Positions 1-9,360 of a stretch of 64,000 nucleotides of DNA are shown one piece after another. Source of the stretch: Devosia sp. 66-14 (GTDB taxonomy: Bacteria; Pseudomonadota; Alphaproteobacteria; Rhizobiales; Devosiaceae); contig MKVB01000001.1 of the NCBI GenBank assembly GCA_001899085.1, positions 1,251,323 through 1,315,322 on the forward strand, given 5' to 3'. The notes under the pieces are model-generated. The model ran no database searches. It had not been told where the DNA came from and worked only from the letters and a program-made list of their open reading frames with translations. The first letter of the stretch is position 1; every line of letters begins with the position of its first letter. The position numbers were made by a program, and so were the translations under genes.

Positions 1-432
1 TGTTCGACATCTCGCCGTCGGGAACTTCGCATCGACCGCCGCCACCAGGTCGGTGGCGAAGGCCGTATCGATGAGGCCAAAGCCGTCTGGGTCGGGATTG
101 TCGACATACCAGCTGTCCCCTGCCCCCGGCGCCACCACCATCATAGGCGGAATGCGACCGTCGGCCATCGCCCGGTCGAGGATCGGGCCGAGATTGCCCC
201 AGGTGAACCAATCGCCGTCCGCCCCGGTCAGCCCGTGCAGCAGATAGACCACCGGCCAGCGTTCGCCCTCGGCCGGCGCCGGGAACGGCGTGTAGACCGC
301 GTAAGGGATCGGCCGCCCCAGGGTCGGGCTCTCGGCCTCGAGCCCGAACGTGACAATCCCCGCCCCCTCGGCCACCGTCACGCCAAGCGCCATCGCCGCC
401 GCGCCCAGCGCGGCAAGAAATCCCAGTCTCAA
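1..432 (-). CDS. Secreted alpha/beta-hydrolase esterase (partial, 3' end outside window)
   Basis: An open frame enters from the left edge on the minus strand and reads LRLGFLAALGAAAMALG at its start, a typical signal peptide, followed by a mature region with YLLHGLTGADGDW. That HG motif is the oxyanion-hole strand of the putative esterase family (PF00756, including S-formylglutathione hydrolase and antigen-85-like enzymes). The GxSxG nucleophile and the rest of the triad would lie outside the window. I chose a TTG start at 432 because a G-rich ribosome site precedes it and the signal peptide follows directly. An ATG at about 393 would remove part of the signal peptide, and an ATG near 495 would add a charged tail. 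The substrate is unknown. The family call is fairly safe; the start is uncertain. Confidence 0.7.
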   Translation of the reverse strand, partial: MRLGFLAALGAAAMALGVTVAEGAGIVTFGLEAESPTLGRPIPYAVYTPFPAPAEGERWPVVYLLHGLTGADGDWFTWGNLGPILDRAMADGRIPPMMVVAPGAGDSWYVDNPDPDGFGLIDTAFATDLVAAVDAKFPTARCRT

Positions 433-475
433 GCTATCCCCCCGATCACCCTGTTCCGGGCGATTTTCAGCATCA

Positions 476-489
476 GGAAAACGTTTTCC
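476..489. promoter_or_regulatory. 14-bp perfect palindrome upstream of the esterase
   Basis: GGAAAACGTTTTCC is a perfect dyad, 44 bp upstream of the proposed esterase start and past the stop of the methyltransferase gene. Its position suits an operator for the esterase. The site is seen; the role is inference and no cognate regulator is evident. Confidence 0.3.
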
Positions 490-591
490 CATCGAGCATC
501 TTACGGGCGTCGAGCAGGCTGGGCAACTGGCCGAAAGGTTGAGTGCGCCGGTCCCGATGGGCACCCGAAATGTCCGGGGATGGCGCCCCGC

Positions 592-1155
592 TCAGCGGCG
601 CGGCTTGGCGTATTGCGACTGGCGCTTGGTTGCTTCGAAGACGAAGTAGCCGTCGACCTCGTGCACGCGGCAGCCGCCGAAGATGGCGCCGAGCTTGTTG
701 CGATACCAATCGAGCCGCTTGGTCACCATCCACATCGTTCCTCCGAGCTTCAGCCTGTTGAAGCCCTTCTCGATGAAGTGCTTGGGGACCGAAAAATCGA
801 CGTGATAGGGCGGGTGCGAAATGATCTTGGAAAAGCCGGCCTCGAGCAGGTCGGCGAAGCCGTCGCTCAGCAGTACCGATATCTCGGGCGCGCCGTTTCG
901 CACCGCATTGGCGCGGGCGGTCTCGACCGCGATGGGATCATTGTCCAGCATATAGACCTGGCTGGGCGCCATGTGCCGGGCGGCAACGAGGCCCACGAGC
1001 CCATAGCCGCACCCGAGGTCCAGCACCTTGTCGTCGGGCGCGAACGGGATCAGCGACAGCATCGCCAGCGTGCCCGGATCGGCCGCCCTGGGAGCGAACA
1101 GCCCGGGCTCGGTCTGCAGCTCGAGCGTCGCTCCACCGATCGTCACCTGAATCAT
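592..1155 (-). CDS. Class I SAM-dependent methyltransferase, RsmC/PrmC-like
   Basis: This 187-residue protein starts MIQVTIGGATLELQTEPGLF. It has the SAM-binding motif I LDLGCGYGLVGLVAA, an acidic motif II VYMLDNDP, and SHPPYH in the place of the NPPY motif that marks enzymes methylating N atoms of nucleobases or glutamine. This is the small MTS-type fold (PF05175) of RsmC/RlmG-like 16S/23S rRNA guanine methyltransferases, without the N-terminal pseudo-domain of full-length RsmC. The frame stays open far upstream, but the ATG at 1155 is the first codon that gives a compact domain. The gene lies 65 bp downstream of a LysR gene on the same strand. The exact substrate cannot be told from sequence. 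Confidence 0.75.
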   Translation of the reverse strand: MIQVTIGGATLELQTEPGLFAPRAADPGTLAMLSLIPFAPDDKVLDLGCGYGLVGLVAARHMAPSQVYMLDNDPIAVETARANAVRNGAPEISVLLSDGFADLLEAGFSKIISHPPYHVDFSVPKHFIEKGFNRLKLGGTMWMVTKRLDWYRNKLGAIFGGCRVHEVDGYFVFEATKRQSQYAKPRR

Positions 1156-1220
1156 CCGCCAGCGTCCCCCCGTGCCATCGTGGTAGCGCGCACCGCGCCC
1201 GCGGGAAAGCCCGCCGGGCG

Positions 1221-2093
1221 CTAGCCCCCGCTCCGTCTCTCGCTCAGCAAGCTGTCCAGCAGCCACTGCCCTGCCGGGCCGGGCGGCGACATCCGCGACC
1301 ACAGCACATCCACCGGCAGCAGCCGCGGCCAGCCGCGCGGCAGCAATTCGCTGAGCGTGTCGCCGGCATATTGGCGCACCAGCCAGTCCGGCAGTTCGGC
1401 CCAGCCAAAACCCTGCTGCGTCAGTTCCAGCAACATCAGGTAGCTCGGCGCCGACCAGGCGAGGCCCAGCGGCCGGGCACCGCCGCCGATATAGCTGTTG
1501 AGGTAGATCTGCCGCGTCGCCGCCAGGTGTTCGGCGCCGGGGCTGCCGATGGCGACGAGCGGATGCGTGCGCGCCACGAACACCCCCATGCGGGTCGGCT
1601 GCGCCAGCCGCGCCGAGGCGATGCCGGCGGGGTAGGACGGCGCCGCCGCGGTGACCGCCAGGTGGGCCCGGCCCGATTGCAGCAGGTCGATGACATCGGG
1701 CCCTTCGGCAATCAGGCATTCGAGTTCGATATCGCGATAACGCTGCTCGAACTCCTGCATCAGTTCGAGGTGGTCGCTCTGCCCATAGGTGTCGGAGAGG
1801 ACGATCGTCAGTCGCGGCTCCACCTTGTCGGACAGCCTGAGGCTCAGCGCCTCGAGCCGATCGCCCGCCGCGAGGATTTCCTGCACATGCGCCAGCACCC
1901 GCCGTCCCGCCGTCGTCAGCACCGGCAGGCGGCTCGAGCGGTCGAACAGCGTGAGGTCGAGATCGGCCTCCAGATTGGCGATCGCCGTGCTGATGGTCGA
2001 CTGGCTTTTGCCGAGCTGGCGGGCGGCGGCCGAGAACGAACCGAGCGCCGCTGCGGCGGCGAAGGCTTCCATGGCTTCGGGGGAGTACAGCAT
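1221..2093 (-). CDS. LysR-family transcriptional regulator (AceR-like position)
   Basis: The 290-residue protein begins with a LysR winged-helix domain, with FAAAAALGSFSAAARQLGK as the recognition-helix region (about residues 10-30) and the wing ending near residue 60. A periplasmic-binding-protein-like effector domain follows (about 90-290). It is divergent from a PACE-family efflux gene 92 bp away, the arrangement known for the chlorhexidine regulator AceR and its target aceI. The likely role is effector-dependent activation of that efflux gene and autoregulation through the inverted repeats in the shared intergenic region. The effector is not predictable. The family call is secure; the target is inferred from position. 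Confidence 0.85.
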   Translation of the reverse strand: MLYSPEAMEAFAAAAALGSFSAAARQLGKSQSTISTAIANLEADLDLTLFDRSSRLPVLTTAGRRVLAHVQEILAAGDRLEALSLRLSDKVEPRLTIVLSDTYGQSDHLELMQEFEQRYRDIELECLIAEGPDVIDLLQSGRAHLAVTAAAPSYPAGIASARLAQPTRMGVFVARTHPLVAIGSPGAEHLAATRQIYLNSYIGGGARPLGLAWSAPSYLMLLELTQQGFGWAELPDWLVRQYAGDTLSELLPRGWPRLLPVDVLWSRMSPPGPAGQWLLDSLLSERRSGG

Positions 2094-2095
2094 CT

Positions 2096-2142
2096 ATCGG
2101 TTTTCTCGATGGTACCTATCTTTGAATACCAGAAAAATCGAT
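2096..2142. promoter_or_regulatory. Divergent LysR/PACE regulatory region with inverted repeats
   Basis: Two nested dyads lie between the divergent starts. The outer one is ATCGGTTTTCTCG (2096-2108) against CAGAAAAATCGAT (2130-2142), imperfect. The inner one is GGTA (2111-2114) against TACC (2127-2130), spaced by 12 bases. LysR regulators bind imperfect dyads of this size next to divergent genes. The repeats are seen; binding is inference. Confidence 0.45.
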
Positions 2143-2185
2143 GCTAGGTCGAGGCGAAATCATTCAGCCGAAGTGTGAGAACACC

Positions 2186-2623
2186 ATGCAACTCCAGAAC
2201 CGGTCCTTCCTCGAACGTATCGGCCACGCGGTCGGCTTCGAAGTCATCGCGCTCGTCGTCTGCGCGCCGATCGCCGCCTGGCTGCTCGACCGGCCGCTCA
2301 GCCATGTCGGGCTGCTCGCCATCCTGTTGTCGACCACCGCCATGGGCTGGAACGTCGTCTATAACCTGATCTTCGATCGGCTCTGGCCGGTTGCACGTGT
2401 GCCGCGCACTCTCGGCATCCGGGCGCTGCATGCGCTGGGCTTCGAAGGCGGACTGATCCTCGCCGGGGTACCGCTCGCCGCCTGGCTGCTGAACATCTCG
2501 CTGACCCAGGCGTTCCTGCTCGATATCGGCTTCTTCCTGTTCTTCCTGCCCTACGCGTTCGCGTATAACTGGGCCTATGACGGGCTGCGGCAGTTGTGGG
2601 TGGAGCGGAAGGTGGGGGTTTAG
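2186..2623 (+). CDS. PACE-family multidrug/biocide efflux transporter
   Basis: The protein has 145 residues and four predicted membrane segments arranged as two repeats of a two-helix unit, which is the bacterial transmembrane pair fold (PF05232) of PACE transporters such as AceI. Repeat 1 has RIGHAVGFEVIALVV and WNVVYNLIFD; repeat 2 has RALHALGFEGGLIL and YNWAYD. The acidic residue in the first helix of each repeat (FE) is the conserved glutamate of the family, which acts in proton-coupled export of chlorhexidine, acriflavine or polyamines. Translation probably starts at the ATG at 2186; an in-frame codon further upstream lies within the operator region. A LysR gene is divergent, and a palindromic element begins right after the stop. 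Confidence 0.85.
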   Translation: MQLQNRSFLERIGHAVGFEVIALVVCAPIAAWLLDRPLSHVGLLAILLSTTAMGWNVVYNLIFDRLWPVARVPRTLGIRALHALGFEGGLILAGVPLAAWLLNISLTQAFLLDIGFFLFFLPYAFAYNWAYDGLRQLWVERKVGV

Positions 2624-2839
2624 GGGCTCCCAAACCCCGTCTCTGGCGAAAACTAAGGACTTAGCTGCGCTAAGCCCAAGTTTTCGCTTTCTCCCCGCCA
2701 AGGGGGAGAAGATCGGTGGCCTCCATTTGCGTCGGAGCATCAGTCGGGACTCTCCCCCTCGGCGTGGGAGAAAGCAAAATCTTAGGTTTAGCCGTTTGGC
2801 TAAGCCTTAGATTTTGCAAGAGAGGGGGTCTTTGGAGGC
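2624..2839. repeat. Palindromic double-hairpin element, copy 1
   Basis: This element of about 215 bp starts directly after a stop codon. Hairpin 1 has arms GCGAAAACT...AGTTTTCGC with inner stem CTTAGC/GCTAAG. Hairpin 2 has arms GCAAAATC...GATTTTGC with inner stem TTAGCC/GGCTAA around a GTTT loop. The centre carries TTTCTCCCC...GGGGGAGA against its complement, and the ends carry GTCTCTGGCGA and GCAAGAGAGGGGGTC. A second copy lies at 29083-29303. It may act as a bidirectional terminator or be a non-autonomous mobile repeat. Confidence 0.75.
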
Positions 2840-2851
2840 GCCGCCCCCATC

Positions 2852-3949
2852 TCAAACCGCCTTCAACAACCTCAAATGATTATCAAAATTCAGCTCGAAC
2901 GTGGTGAGCGGCGCGGGCGAGCCGGCGAGGCCGTCCAGCGCCCCCATGCCGCTCGAGGCCAGCAGCCCGACGCTGTCGGGTGCGATGCCGCAGCCCCTCT
3001 CGAGCCCCAGGGTCGCGACCACCGTCGCCGTGTCGGGGTCGATGGCGAGGATGGTATTGCCCTCCGGCGAGGAGACCCCGATCAGCCCGCCATCGGCCGA
3101 GGCAGCGACCGAGCCGATATAGTTGCGCAGCTCGGTGAGCGTCGCGCGCGGCAGTTCGATCAGCCGGATCTCGCCATCGCGGGTAGCATAGCCGACCAGT
3201 TGCGGGCGATCGACCGCGGGCCCACGGAACTGGCAGCCGAACCAGACGCGGCCCTGGTGGTCGAAGGCCATATGGCGGATCGACAGCTGGTGCAGCCCGC
3301 CATCGAGCCGCAACTGCCCGATCAGGTCGCCCGAGCGCCGGTCGACGAAGGCGATCGAAGGATCCATGGTCTCGAGGTTGAGCTCGGTCCGTCCGTAATC
3401 GGGATGCGTCTCGATCCCGCCATTGGCGACGACGAAGGTCTCGCCATCGGGCATCAGCAGCATCTCGTGCGGGCCGGTGCCGAACGTGTCGAATTCGCCG
3501 ATCCGCTTGTAGCCGCCGGCGACGTCATAGATGCCGATCACCCCGCGCGCATTGTCGAAGTCGTTCTCGGTCGCATAGAGCAGCTTGCCGTCAGGCGAGA
3601 AGGCGCCGTGGCCGAAAAAGTGCCGCCCCTCGATGCTGGTCAGCGTCTGCGGCTTCACGGCTCCACGAGGGTCGAAGATCACCGCGAAGGTGCCGGGCTG
3701 GCGGGCGAACACCACCCCCTGCCCCGTGGTCGGCGAAAAGGTGATGTCATGCCCACGGTCGGGCAGCTCGATGGTCGAGATCACCGCCCCTGCCTCGTTC
3801 ACCAGCGCCGCGCCGAACCCGCCGGCGCGCTTCTGGATCGACGAGGCGAAGATCAGTTCGGCCCGCTCGAGCGCCTCGGCCCGCCGCGGCAGCAGCGAAG
3901 CGGCAAAGCCCATCCCCGCTGCCTTGAGGAATGCCCGGCGCTGCCACAT
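2852..3949 (-). CDS. DUF1513 beta-propeller-like periplasmic protein
   Basis: The 365-residue protein starts MWQRRAFLKAAGMGFAASLL, which reads as a twin-arginine-type signal. The body has repeated short beta motifs (HDITFSPTTGQGVVFARQP, FFGHGAFSPDGKLLYATEN, GTGPHEMLLMPDGETFVVANG) typical of DUF1513 (PF07433), a predicted propeller of unknown function. It is the last gene of a four-gene operon, 2 bp after the preceding imelysin stop, so the two are probably translationally coupled. In many proteobacteria DUF1513 sits with imelysins and a di-haem thiol oxidoreductase, as here, which points to a joint role in periplasmic iron handling. That role is inferred from neighbourhood; the propeller's chemistry is unknown. 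Confidence 0.85.
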   Translation of the reverse strand: MWQRRAFLKAAGMGFAASLLPRRAEALERAELIFASSIQKRAGGFGAALVNEAGAVISTIELPDRGHDITFSPTTGQGVVFARQPGTFAVIFDPRGAVKPQTLTSIEGRHFFGHGAFSPDGKLLYATENDFDNARGVIGIYDVAGGYKRIGEFDTFGTGPHEMLLMPDGETFVVANGGIETHPDYGRTELNLETMDPSIAFVDRRSGDLIGQLRLDGGLHQLSIRHMAFDHQGRVWFGCQFRGPAVDRPQLVGYATRDGEIRLIELPRATLTELRNYIGSVAASADGGLIGVSSPEGNTILAIDPDTATVVATLGLERGCGIAPDSVGLLASSGMGALDGLAGSPAPLTTFELNFDNHLRLLKAV

Positions 3950-3951
3950 CT

Positions 3952-5028
3952 TCAGTCTCCGTCCAGGGACGAAAAGCCCACCGACAGGCCCAAAGCCGCC
4001 GCGAGATTCTCGCCCAGGATGGTGTCGAGCGACTGGGTGACGATCACCAGGTAGTCGAGCGCCTTCTTCTGCCTGGGATCATCAAGTGCCTGTTCCAGCG
4101 GCGCCGTCACCACCTTGCCGGCGCGCTCGGCATTGCCGAACTCGAAGCTGGCGCTGTTGGCAACCCAGAGCTGGTCCGGCGGCGCCGCCTCGGCAATGCG
4201 GGATTTCTCCAGCAGCGCCTTCAACCCTTCGAAATTCGCATTGATCGAGGGCACCGTCATGTCCGAGCGCCAGAACAGTGCCGATTTCGGCTTCGGCGCG
4301 GCGCCGTCGCGGCCGAGAAACGGCAGCAGCCGCTGGTCGCGGATCGCCTCGGTGCCATGCGCCAACAGCCCCGCCAGCGCCTCGGCCACCTCGCGGAAGC
4401 TGCGGTAGTCGGGGTCGCTCGCCGAGGGTTCGAGCAGGCGCTTCGAGATGCCCTGCGGGTCGTTCCACTCCGCCGACAGCGTCGCCGCGGTCGCCGCCTG
4501 CAGCGTCGTGATGGCGCGGGCATAGCGGCAGCGGAAATCGCCTTCGGCGCTGGTCAATTGCTCCGCGCCGGTGCCGAACAGCAGGAACTCGAGCGCCCCC
4601 AGCCCCTGCATGGCGACGCTCTTGTTGCCGAGCTTGTCGGGATCGGTGGCGTCCGGATCGGCATTGGCGAGCACGCCCTGCACCTGCTTGAGCGCGATGC
4701 CCTTGCGGTCGGGCCAGAACAGCACCTTGTCGTAGCGGTTCTCCACCATCAGCGGTCCGAGCCGATAGAGTTCGACCCCCGACCAGGCGACGACCGCCGC
4801 TTTGAACTGGTTGCGCGCCGTATCGAGCGTTGCCGCCGAAGGCGCAGTGCAAAGCTCGGTGACGTCGCGTTCCAGTGCCGCCGTGTCGGCGGCGTATTGC
4901 GCGAAACCGGGGCGGATCGCCTCGTCGATCGCCAGCGACACCACCTGCTCGGCGGTGAGCTTCTGCTCCTCGGCAACGACCGGCGCGACGGTGAGCGCGA
5001 CGAGGACGGCAAGCAACAGGCGCATCAC
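3952..5028 (-). CDS. Imelysin-family protein, degenerate at the metal motif
   Basis: This 358-residue protein has a signal peptide (MMRLLLAVLVALTVAPVVA) and an all-helical imelysin/peptidase M75 domain (PF09375). The family signature GxHxxE, seen intact in the paralogue at 6633-7883, reads GLGALEFLLFG here, so the metal-binding His is replaced by Gly at about residue 144. Despite the M75 label, imelysins studied so far behave as iron-regulated periplasmic or outer-membrane-linked metal-binding proteins. The start codon overlaps the stop of the oxidoreductase gene by 4 bp (ATGA), and the DUF1513 gene follows 2 bp after the stop. The missing His suggests a structural or partner-binding role beside the intact paralogue; this is inference. 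Confidence 0.85.
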   Translation of the reverse strand: MMRLLLAVLVALTVAPVVAEEQKLTAEQVVSLAIDEAIRPGFAQYAADTAALERDVTELCTAPSAATLDTARNQFKAAVVAWSGVELYRLGPLMVENRYDKVLFWPDRKGIALKQVQGVLANADPDATDPDKLGNKSVAMQGLGALEFLLFGTGAEQLTSAEGDFRCRYARAITTLQAATAATLSAEWNDPQGISKRLLEPSASDPDYRSFREVAEALAGLLAHGTEAIRDQRLLPFLGRDGAAPKPKSALFWRSDMTVPSINANFEGLKALLEKSRIAEAAPPDQLWVANSASFEFGNAERAGKVVTAPLEQALDDPRQKKALDYLVIVTQSLDTILGENLAAALGLSVGFSSLDGD

Positions 5029-6533
5029 AGCGACTCCAGGAAGGCGATGAGAGCATCGCGCTCAGATTTCGGCATGTTTGCGAACGCATCGCGGGATTTC
5101 TGCGCCTCGCCGCCATGCCAGAGAATGGCCTCGGTGAGGTTGCGCGCCCGCCCGTCATGCAGGAACTCGGTGTGGCCGGAGACCGCCTCGGTGAGCCCGA
5201 TCCCCCATAGCGGCGGCGTCTTCCACTCATAGCCGTCGGCGTCGCCCTCGGGGCGGTTGTCGGCCAGCCCCTCGCCCATGTCGTGCAGCAGCAGGTCGGT
5301 ATAGGGCCAGATCAGCTGGAATTTGTGCGCGTCGATCGGCGCCTGGCGCGAGGTCACATATTTCGGCGTGTGGCAGCCGGTGCAGTTGGCGGCGTAGAAC
5401 GCCTGCTTGCCGCGCAGGACCTCCGGATCGCCGACCTTCCGGCGTTGCGGCACGCCCAGGTTCTGCGAGTAGAAGGTCACGAGGTCGAGCACCGGATCGG
5501 GCGCCTCGGACACCCCCAGCCGCGCCTGCTCGCCGGTCGGCGCAGCGAGGCACTCGGTTTCAGCCGCGGTGCAATCGCCATGCGGCTTCATCACCAGCGG
5601 CGTCGAAATCCCGATATCGCCGGCAAACGCATCGGCCGATTGCGCCCGGATGCTGGCGGCGCCCGCCTTCCAGCCGAAGCGGCCCACTTCGCGCTGCCCG
5701 CTCACCGGGTCGAGCACCATGTTGGGGCGGCCCGAAATGCCGTCGCCGTCGCGATCGTCGGGGTCGGCTCTGGCGAGGAGGTCTTCGGGCGGGATCTGCT
5801 CCAGCAGCCCGAGCCCGATCATCTGCGGCGCCACGCGCGGGCTCAGCATCACATCGGCGGCCATCGGTCCATAGGCGAGGTCGGCGACCGAATAGCTCGG
5901 CCGGCGCAGCGTCACCACCGTGCCGTCGCCCAGCGTCACCGGCTCGTCGTCATAGCTGATCACCATCCGGCCCTCGGGCCTGATCCCCTGGATGGCGAAA
6001 TTCTGCAGCTGACCGCCATAGGTCGGCTCGGCAATCACCTTGGCGCCGGCAGCCAGCGCCGCGCGGTCGGCATCGTCGCGTGGTGGGATCGACAGCCTGA
6101 GGAACATCGACGCCGCATCGTCGTCCGGCCCGGCCGGGGTATGCCCCCGCCCGTCCTTGAGGTGGCAGTTCTGGCAGCCACGCGCGTTGAACAGCGGCCC
6201 TAGCCCGTCCGAGGCCTCGGTCGAAGCCGGCGCCGACACCCAGAGCTTGGTGAACAGCCCGTTGCCGAGCTTGAACGTCTCTTCCTGGGCAAAGCTCAGA
6301 TTGGCGGATGAGAACGAGAAGATGTCGCGATTGACCCGCTTCTTCACCGTCGCGGCGCCGGCCGAGAGCTGCTCGAAATTCTCCGGCCTGGCGAAATCGG
6401 TGGTCGGCGCGGTGACGCTCCGGACCCGCTGCAGGTCCTTGGGCGTCAAATCGGAACGGGTCCCGCCGTCGCTGGCGACGGCGAGACCCGCGATAAGGGT
6501 TATGACCAGGAAAACGGTCAAGCGCTTGTGCAT
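5025..6533 (-). CDS. Di-haem thiol oxidoreductase family protein (DUF1111)
   Basis: The 502-residue protein has a signal peptide (HKRLTVFLVITLIAGLAVAS) and two c-type haem motifs, CQNCH near residue 120 and CTGCH near residue 381. This spacing fits the DHOR/DUF1111 family (PF06537), related to di-haem peroxidases such as MauG and CcpA. DPDDRDGDGISGRPNM resembles a calcium-binding acidic loop. I prefer the ATG at 6533 to an in-frame ATG at 6560, because it places the signal peptide at the N-terminus. The gene lies between two imelysin genes, overlapping the downstream one by 4 bp. It probably moves electrons to a periplasmic metal or protein substrate in the same complex; the substrate is unknown. 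Confidence 0.85.
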   Translation of the reverse strand: MHKRLTVFLVITLIAGLAVASDGGTRSDLTPKDLQRVRSVTAPTTDFARPENFEQLSAGAATVKKRVNRDIFSFSSANLSFAQEETFKLGNGLFTKLWVSAPASTEASDGLGPLFNARGCQNCHLKDGRGHTPAGPDDDAASMFLRLSIPPRDDADRAALAAGAKVIAEPTYGGQLQNFAIQGIRPEGRMVISYDDEPVTLGDGTVVTLRRPSYSVADLAYGPMAADVMLSPRVAPQMIGLGLLEQIPPEDLLARADPDDRDGDGISGRPNMVLDPVSGQREVGRFGWKAGAASIRAQSADAFAGDIGISTPLVMKPHGDCTAAETECLAAPTGEQARLGVSEAPDPVLDLVTFYSQNLGVPQRRKVGDPEVLRGKQAFYAANCTGCHTPKYVTSRQAPIDAHKFQLIWPYTDLLLHDMGEGLADNRPEGDADGYEWKTPPLWGIGLTEAVSGHTEFLHDGRARNLTEAILWHGGEAQKSRDAFANMPKSERDALIAFLESL

Positions 6534-6632
6534 GTCTCGCACTCTGGGCTTCCCGGCCATAGGCCAGGATCAAATGCAGCAGCGCGGATTCTGGCAACCC
6601 GCGATGCCGATAAAGCTTTGGAAAACGTGTCC

Positions 6633-7883
<1,251 letters not shown>

Positions 7884-7976
7884 TTGCGGGAAATCTCCTG
7901 GAGCAGGCCGATGCGGGCCCTTTGCTCAGCGCGGCCTATCAAAGTGGATACTCGCCTTCAAGAAATATCGACCCAG

Positions 7977-7993
7977 CTTGGAACGGCTCTAAA
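7977..7993 (-). promoter_or_regulatory. Candidate Irr iron-control element (ICE) upstream of imelysin operon
   Basis: Read on the minus strand the site is TTTAGAG-CCG-TTCCAAG. The rhizobial ICE consensus is TTTAGAA-N3-TTCTAAA; 11 of the 14 arm bases agree. It lies 94 bp upstream of the imelysin start, in the intergenic region shared with the divergent ABC importer. The match is imperfect and the call is tentative. Confidence 0.35.
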
Positions 7994-8039
7994 CTGCAGC
8001 AATTGGCCCCATCTCGACTCGTCCAAGCAAAACGGGCAC

Positions 8040-8057
8040 TGTCACAATTGTCACAAT
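8040..8057 (+). repeat. Exact tandem TGTCACAAT x2
   Basis: Two 9-bp units, TGTCACAAT, are directly adjacent in the 366-bp region between the imelysin operon and the ABC importer. They share the TGTCAC core with the Pho-box-like repeat 100 bp downstream, but with a 9-bp rather than 11-bp period. They could be an auxiliary activator site. Confidence 0.3.
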
Positions 8058-8150
8058 TGGCTTCGGAGGGGGTCCGAACGCTGTATCGCCTGCGCCGCCT
8101 GACTTTGCCGGGGCCGTCCAGCGCCCCGCATTCCACTGTTCACCCTCGGG

Positions 8151-8168
8151 GTGTCACGTGGCTGTCAC
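8151..8168 (+). promoter_or_regulatory. Pho-box-like direct repeat upstream of ABC importer
   Basis: GTGTCAC-GTGG-CTGTCAC is two 7-mers separated by 4 bases, the geometry of PhoB sites (CTGTCAT-N4-CTGTCAT). It ends 81 bp before the importer's first gene, and the AT-rich stretch CCAAAATAGG about 10 bp downstream could serve as the -10 region. The match to the consensus is close; control by PhoB is inference. Confidence 0.5.
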
Positions 8169-8249
8169 ACGGCCAAAATAGGTGAAGCGCGGCTTTAGGG
8201 GCTCCTCCCGAGTCAGGACAAGAAGCCAAAATTCCAGGGAGACTTGAGA

Positions 8250-9359
8250 ATGATCTTCAAGAATGCGCTCGTCGCTTCGGTTTCGGTCGCGGCCCTCGCC
8301 GCTTCGACCTTCACCGTCTCGGCGCAGACCGACCTCGCCGCGCTCTACGAAGCCGCCAAGGCCGAAGGCCAGCTGACCACCATCGCCCTGCCGCACGACT
8401 GGTGCGGCTATGGCGCCGTGATCGAAGGCTTCAAGGCCAAGTATCCGGGCATCACCATCAACGAGCTGAACCCGGATGCCGGCTCGGCCGATGAAATCGA
8501 AGCCATCAAGGCCAACAAGGGCAATACCGGCCCGCAGGCTCCCGACGTGATCGACGTCGGTCTCAGCTTCGGCCCCTCGGCCAAGGCCGAAGGCCTGATC
8601 CAGCCCTACAAGGTCTCGACCTGGGACACGATCCCGGACTCGGCCAAGGACGCTGAAGGCTACTGGTACGGCGACTATTACGGCGTGCTGTCGTTCCTCG
8701 TGAACACCGACCTCGTCAGCAAGGTCCCGACCTCCTGGGCCGACCTCAAGGCCGCCGACTACGCCAATGCCGTGGCCCTCGCCGGTGATCCGCGCGCTGC
8801 CAACCAGGCCATCCAGGGCGTCTACGGCGCCGGCCTCGCGACCGGTGCCACCGATGCCAAGGCCGCTGCCGAGGCCGGTCTCGCCTACTTCGCCGAGCTC
8901 AACAAGTCGGGCAACTTCGTGCCGGTGATCGGCAAGGCCGCCTCGACCGCCCAGGGCACCACCCCGATCGTGGTGGCGTGGGACTACAATGCTCTGGCCT
9001 GGCGCGATGGCTTTGCCGGCAACCCCAAGGCCGAAGTCGTGGTGCCGTCCGACAGCGTCGTCGCCGGTGTCTATATCCAGGCGATCTCGGCCTTCGCGCC
9101 GCATCCGAACGCTGCCAAGCTGTGGATGGAATACCTCTACTCCGATGAAGGCCAGCTCGGCTGGCTCGCCGGCTATTGCCACCCGATCCGCTTCAACGAC
9201 CTCGCCGCCAACGGCAAGGTTCCGCAGGAGCTGCTCGACAAGCTGCCGCCGGCCGAAGCCTACGCCAAGGCCGTGTTCCCGACCCTCGACGAGCAGGCTG
9301 CCGCCAAGGAAGTGATCACCGGCCAGTGGGACGCCACCGTCGGCGCCAACGTCCAGTAA
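8250..9359 (+). CDS. ABC transporter substrate-binding protein (Fe3+/phosphonate/polyamine-like family 1)
   Basis: The 369-residue protein begins MIFKNALVASVSVAALAAS and has a signal peptide cleaved near VSAQ, then a bacterial extracellular solute-binding domain. Landmarks are DWCGYGAVIEGF near the N-terminus and LAGYCHPIRFNDL near the C-terminus; the two Cys could pair in the periplasm. The ATG at 8250 is preferred over a TTG two codons upstream because of the GGGAGA site. It is the first gene of an SBP-permease-permease-ATPase operon. The fold covers iron, phosphonate (2-aminoethylphosphonate) and polyamine binders. The Pho-box-like sequence upstream favours a phosphorus compound or a phosphate-stress-induced iron importer, but the ligand is not settled. 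Confidence 0.8.
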   Translation: MIFKNALVASVSVAALAASTFTVSAQTDLAALYEAAKAEGQLTTIALPHDWCGYGAVIEGFKAKYPGITINELNPDAGSADEIEAIKANKGNTGPQAPDVIDVGLSFGPSAKAEGLIQPYKVSTWDTIPDSAKDAEGYWYGDYYGVLSFLVNTDLVSKVPTSWADLKAADYANAVALAGDPRAANQAIQGVYGAGLATGATDAKAAAEAGLAYFAELNKSGNFVPVIGKAASTAQGTTPIVVAWDYNALAWRDGFAGNPKAEVVVPSDSVVAGVYIQAISAFAPHPNAAKLWMEYLYSDEGQLGWLAGYCHPIRFNDLAANGKVPQELLDKLPPAEAYAKAVFPTLDEQAAAKEVITGQWDATVGANVQ

Positions 9360-9360
9360 C

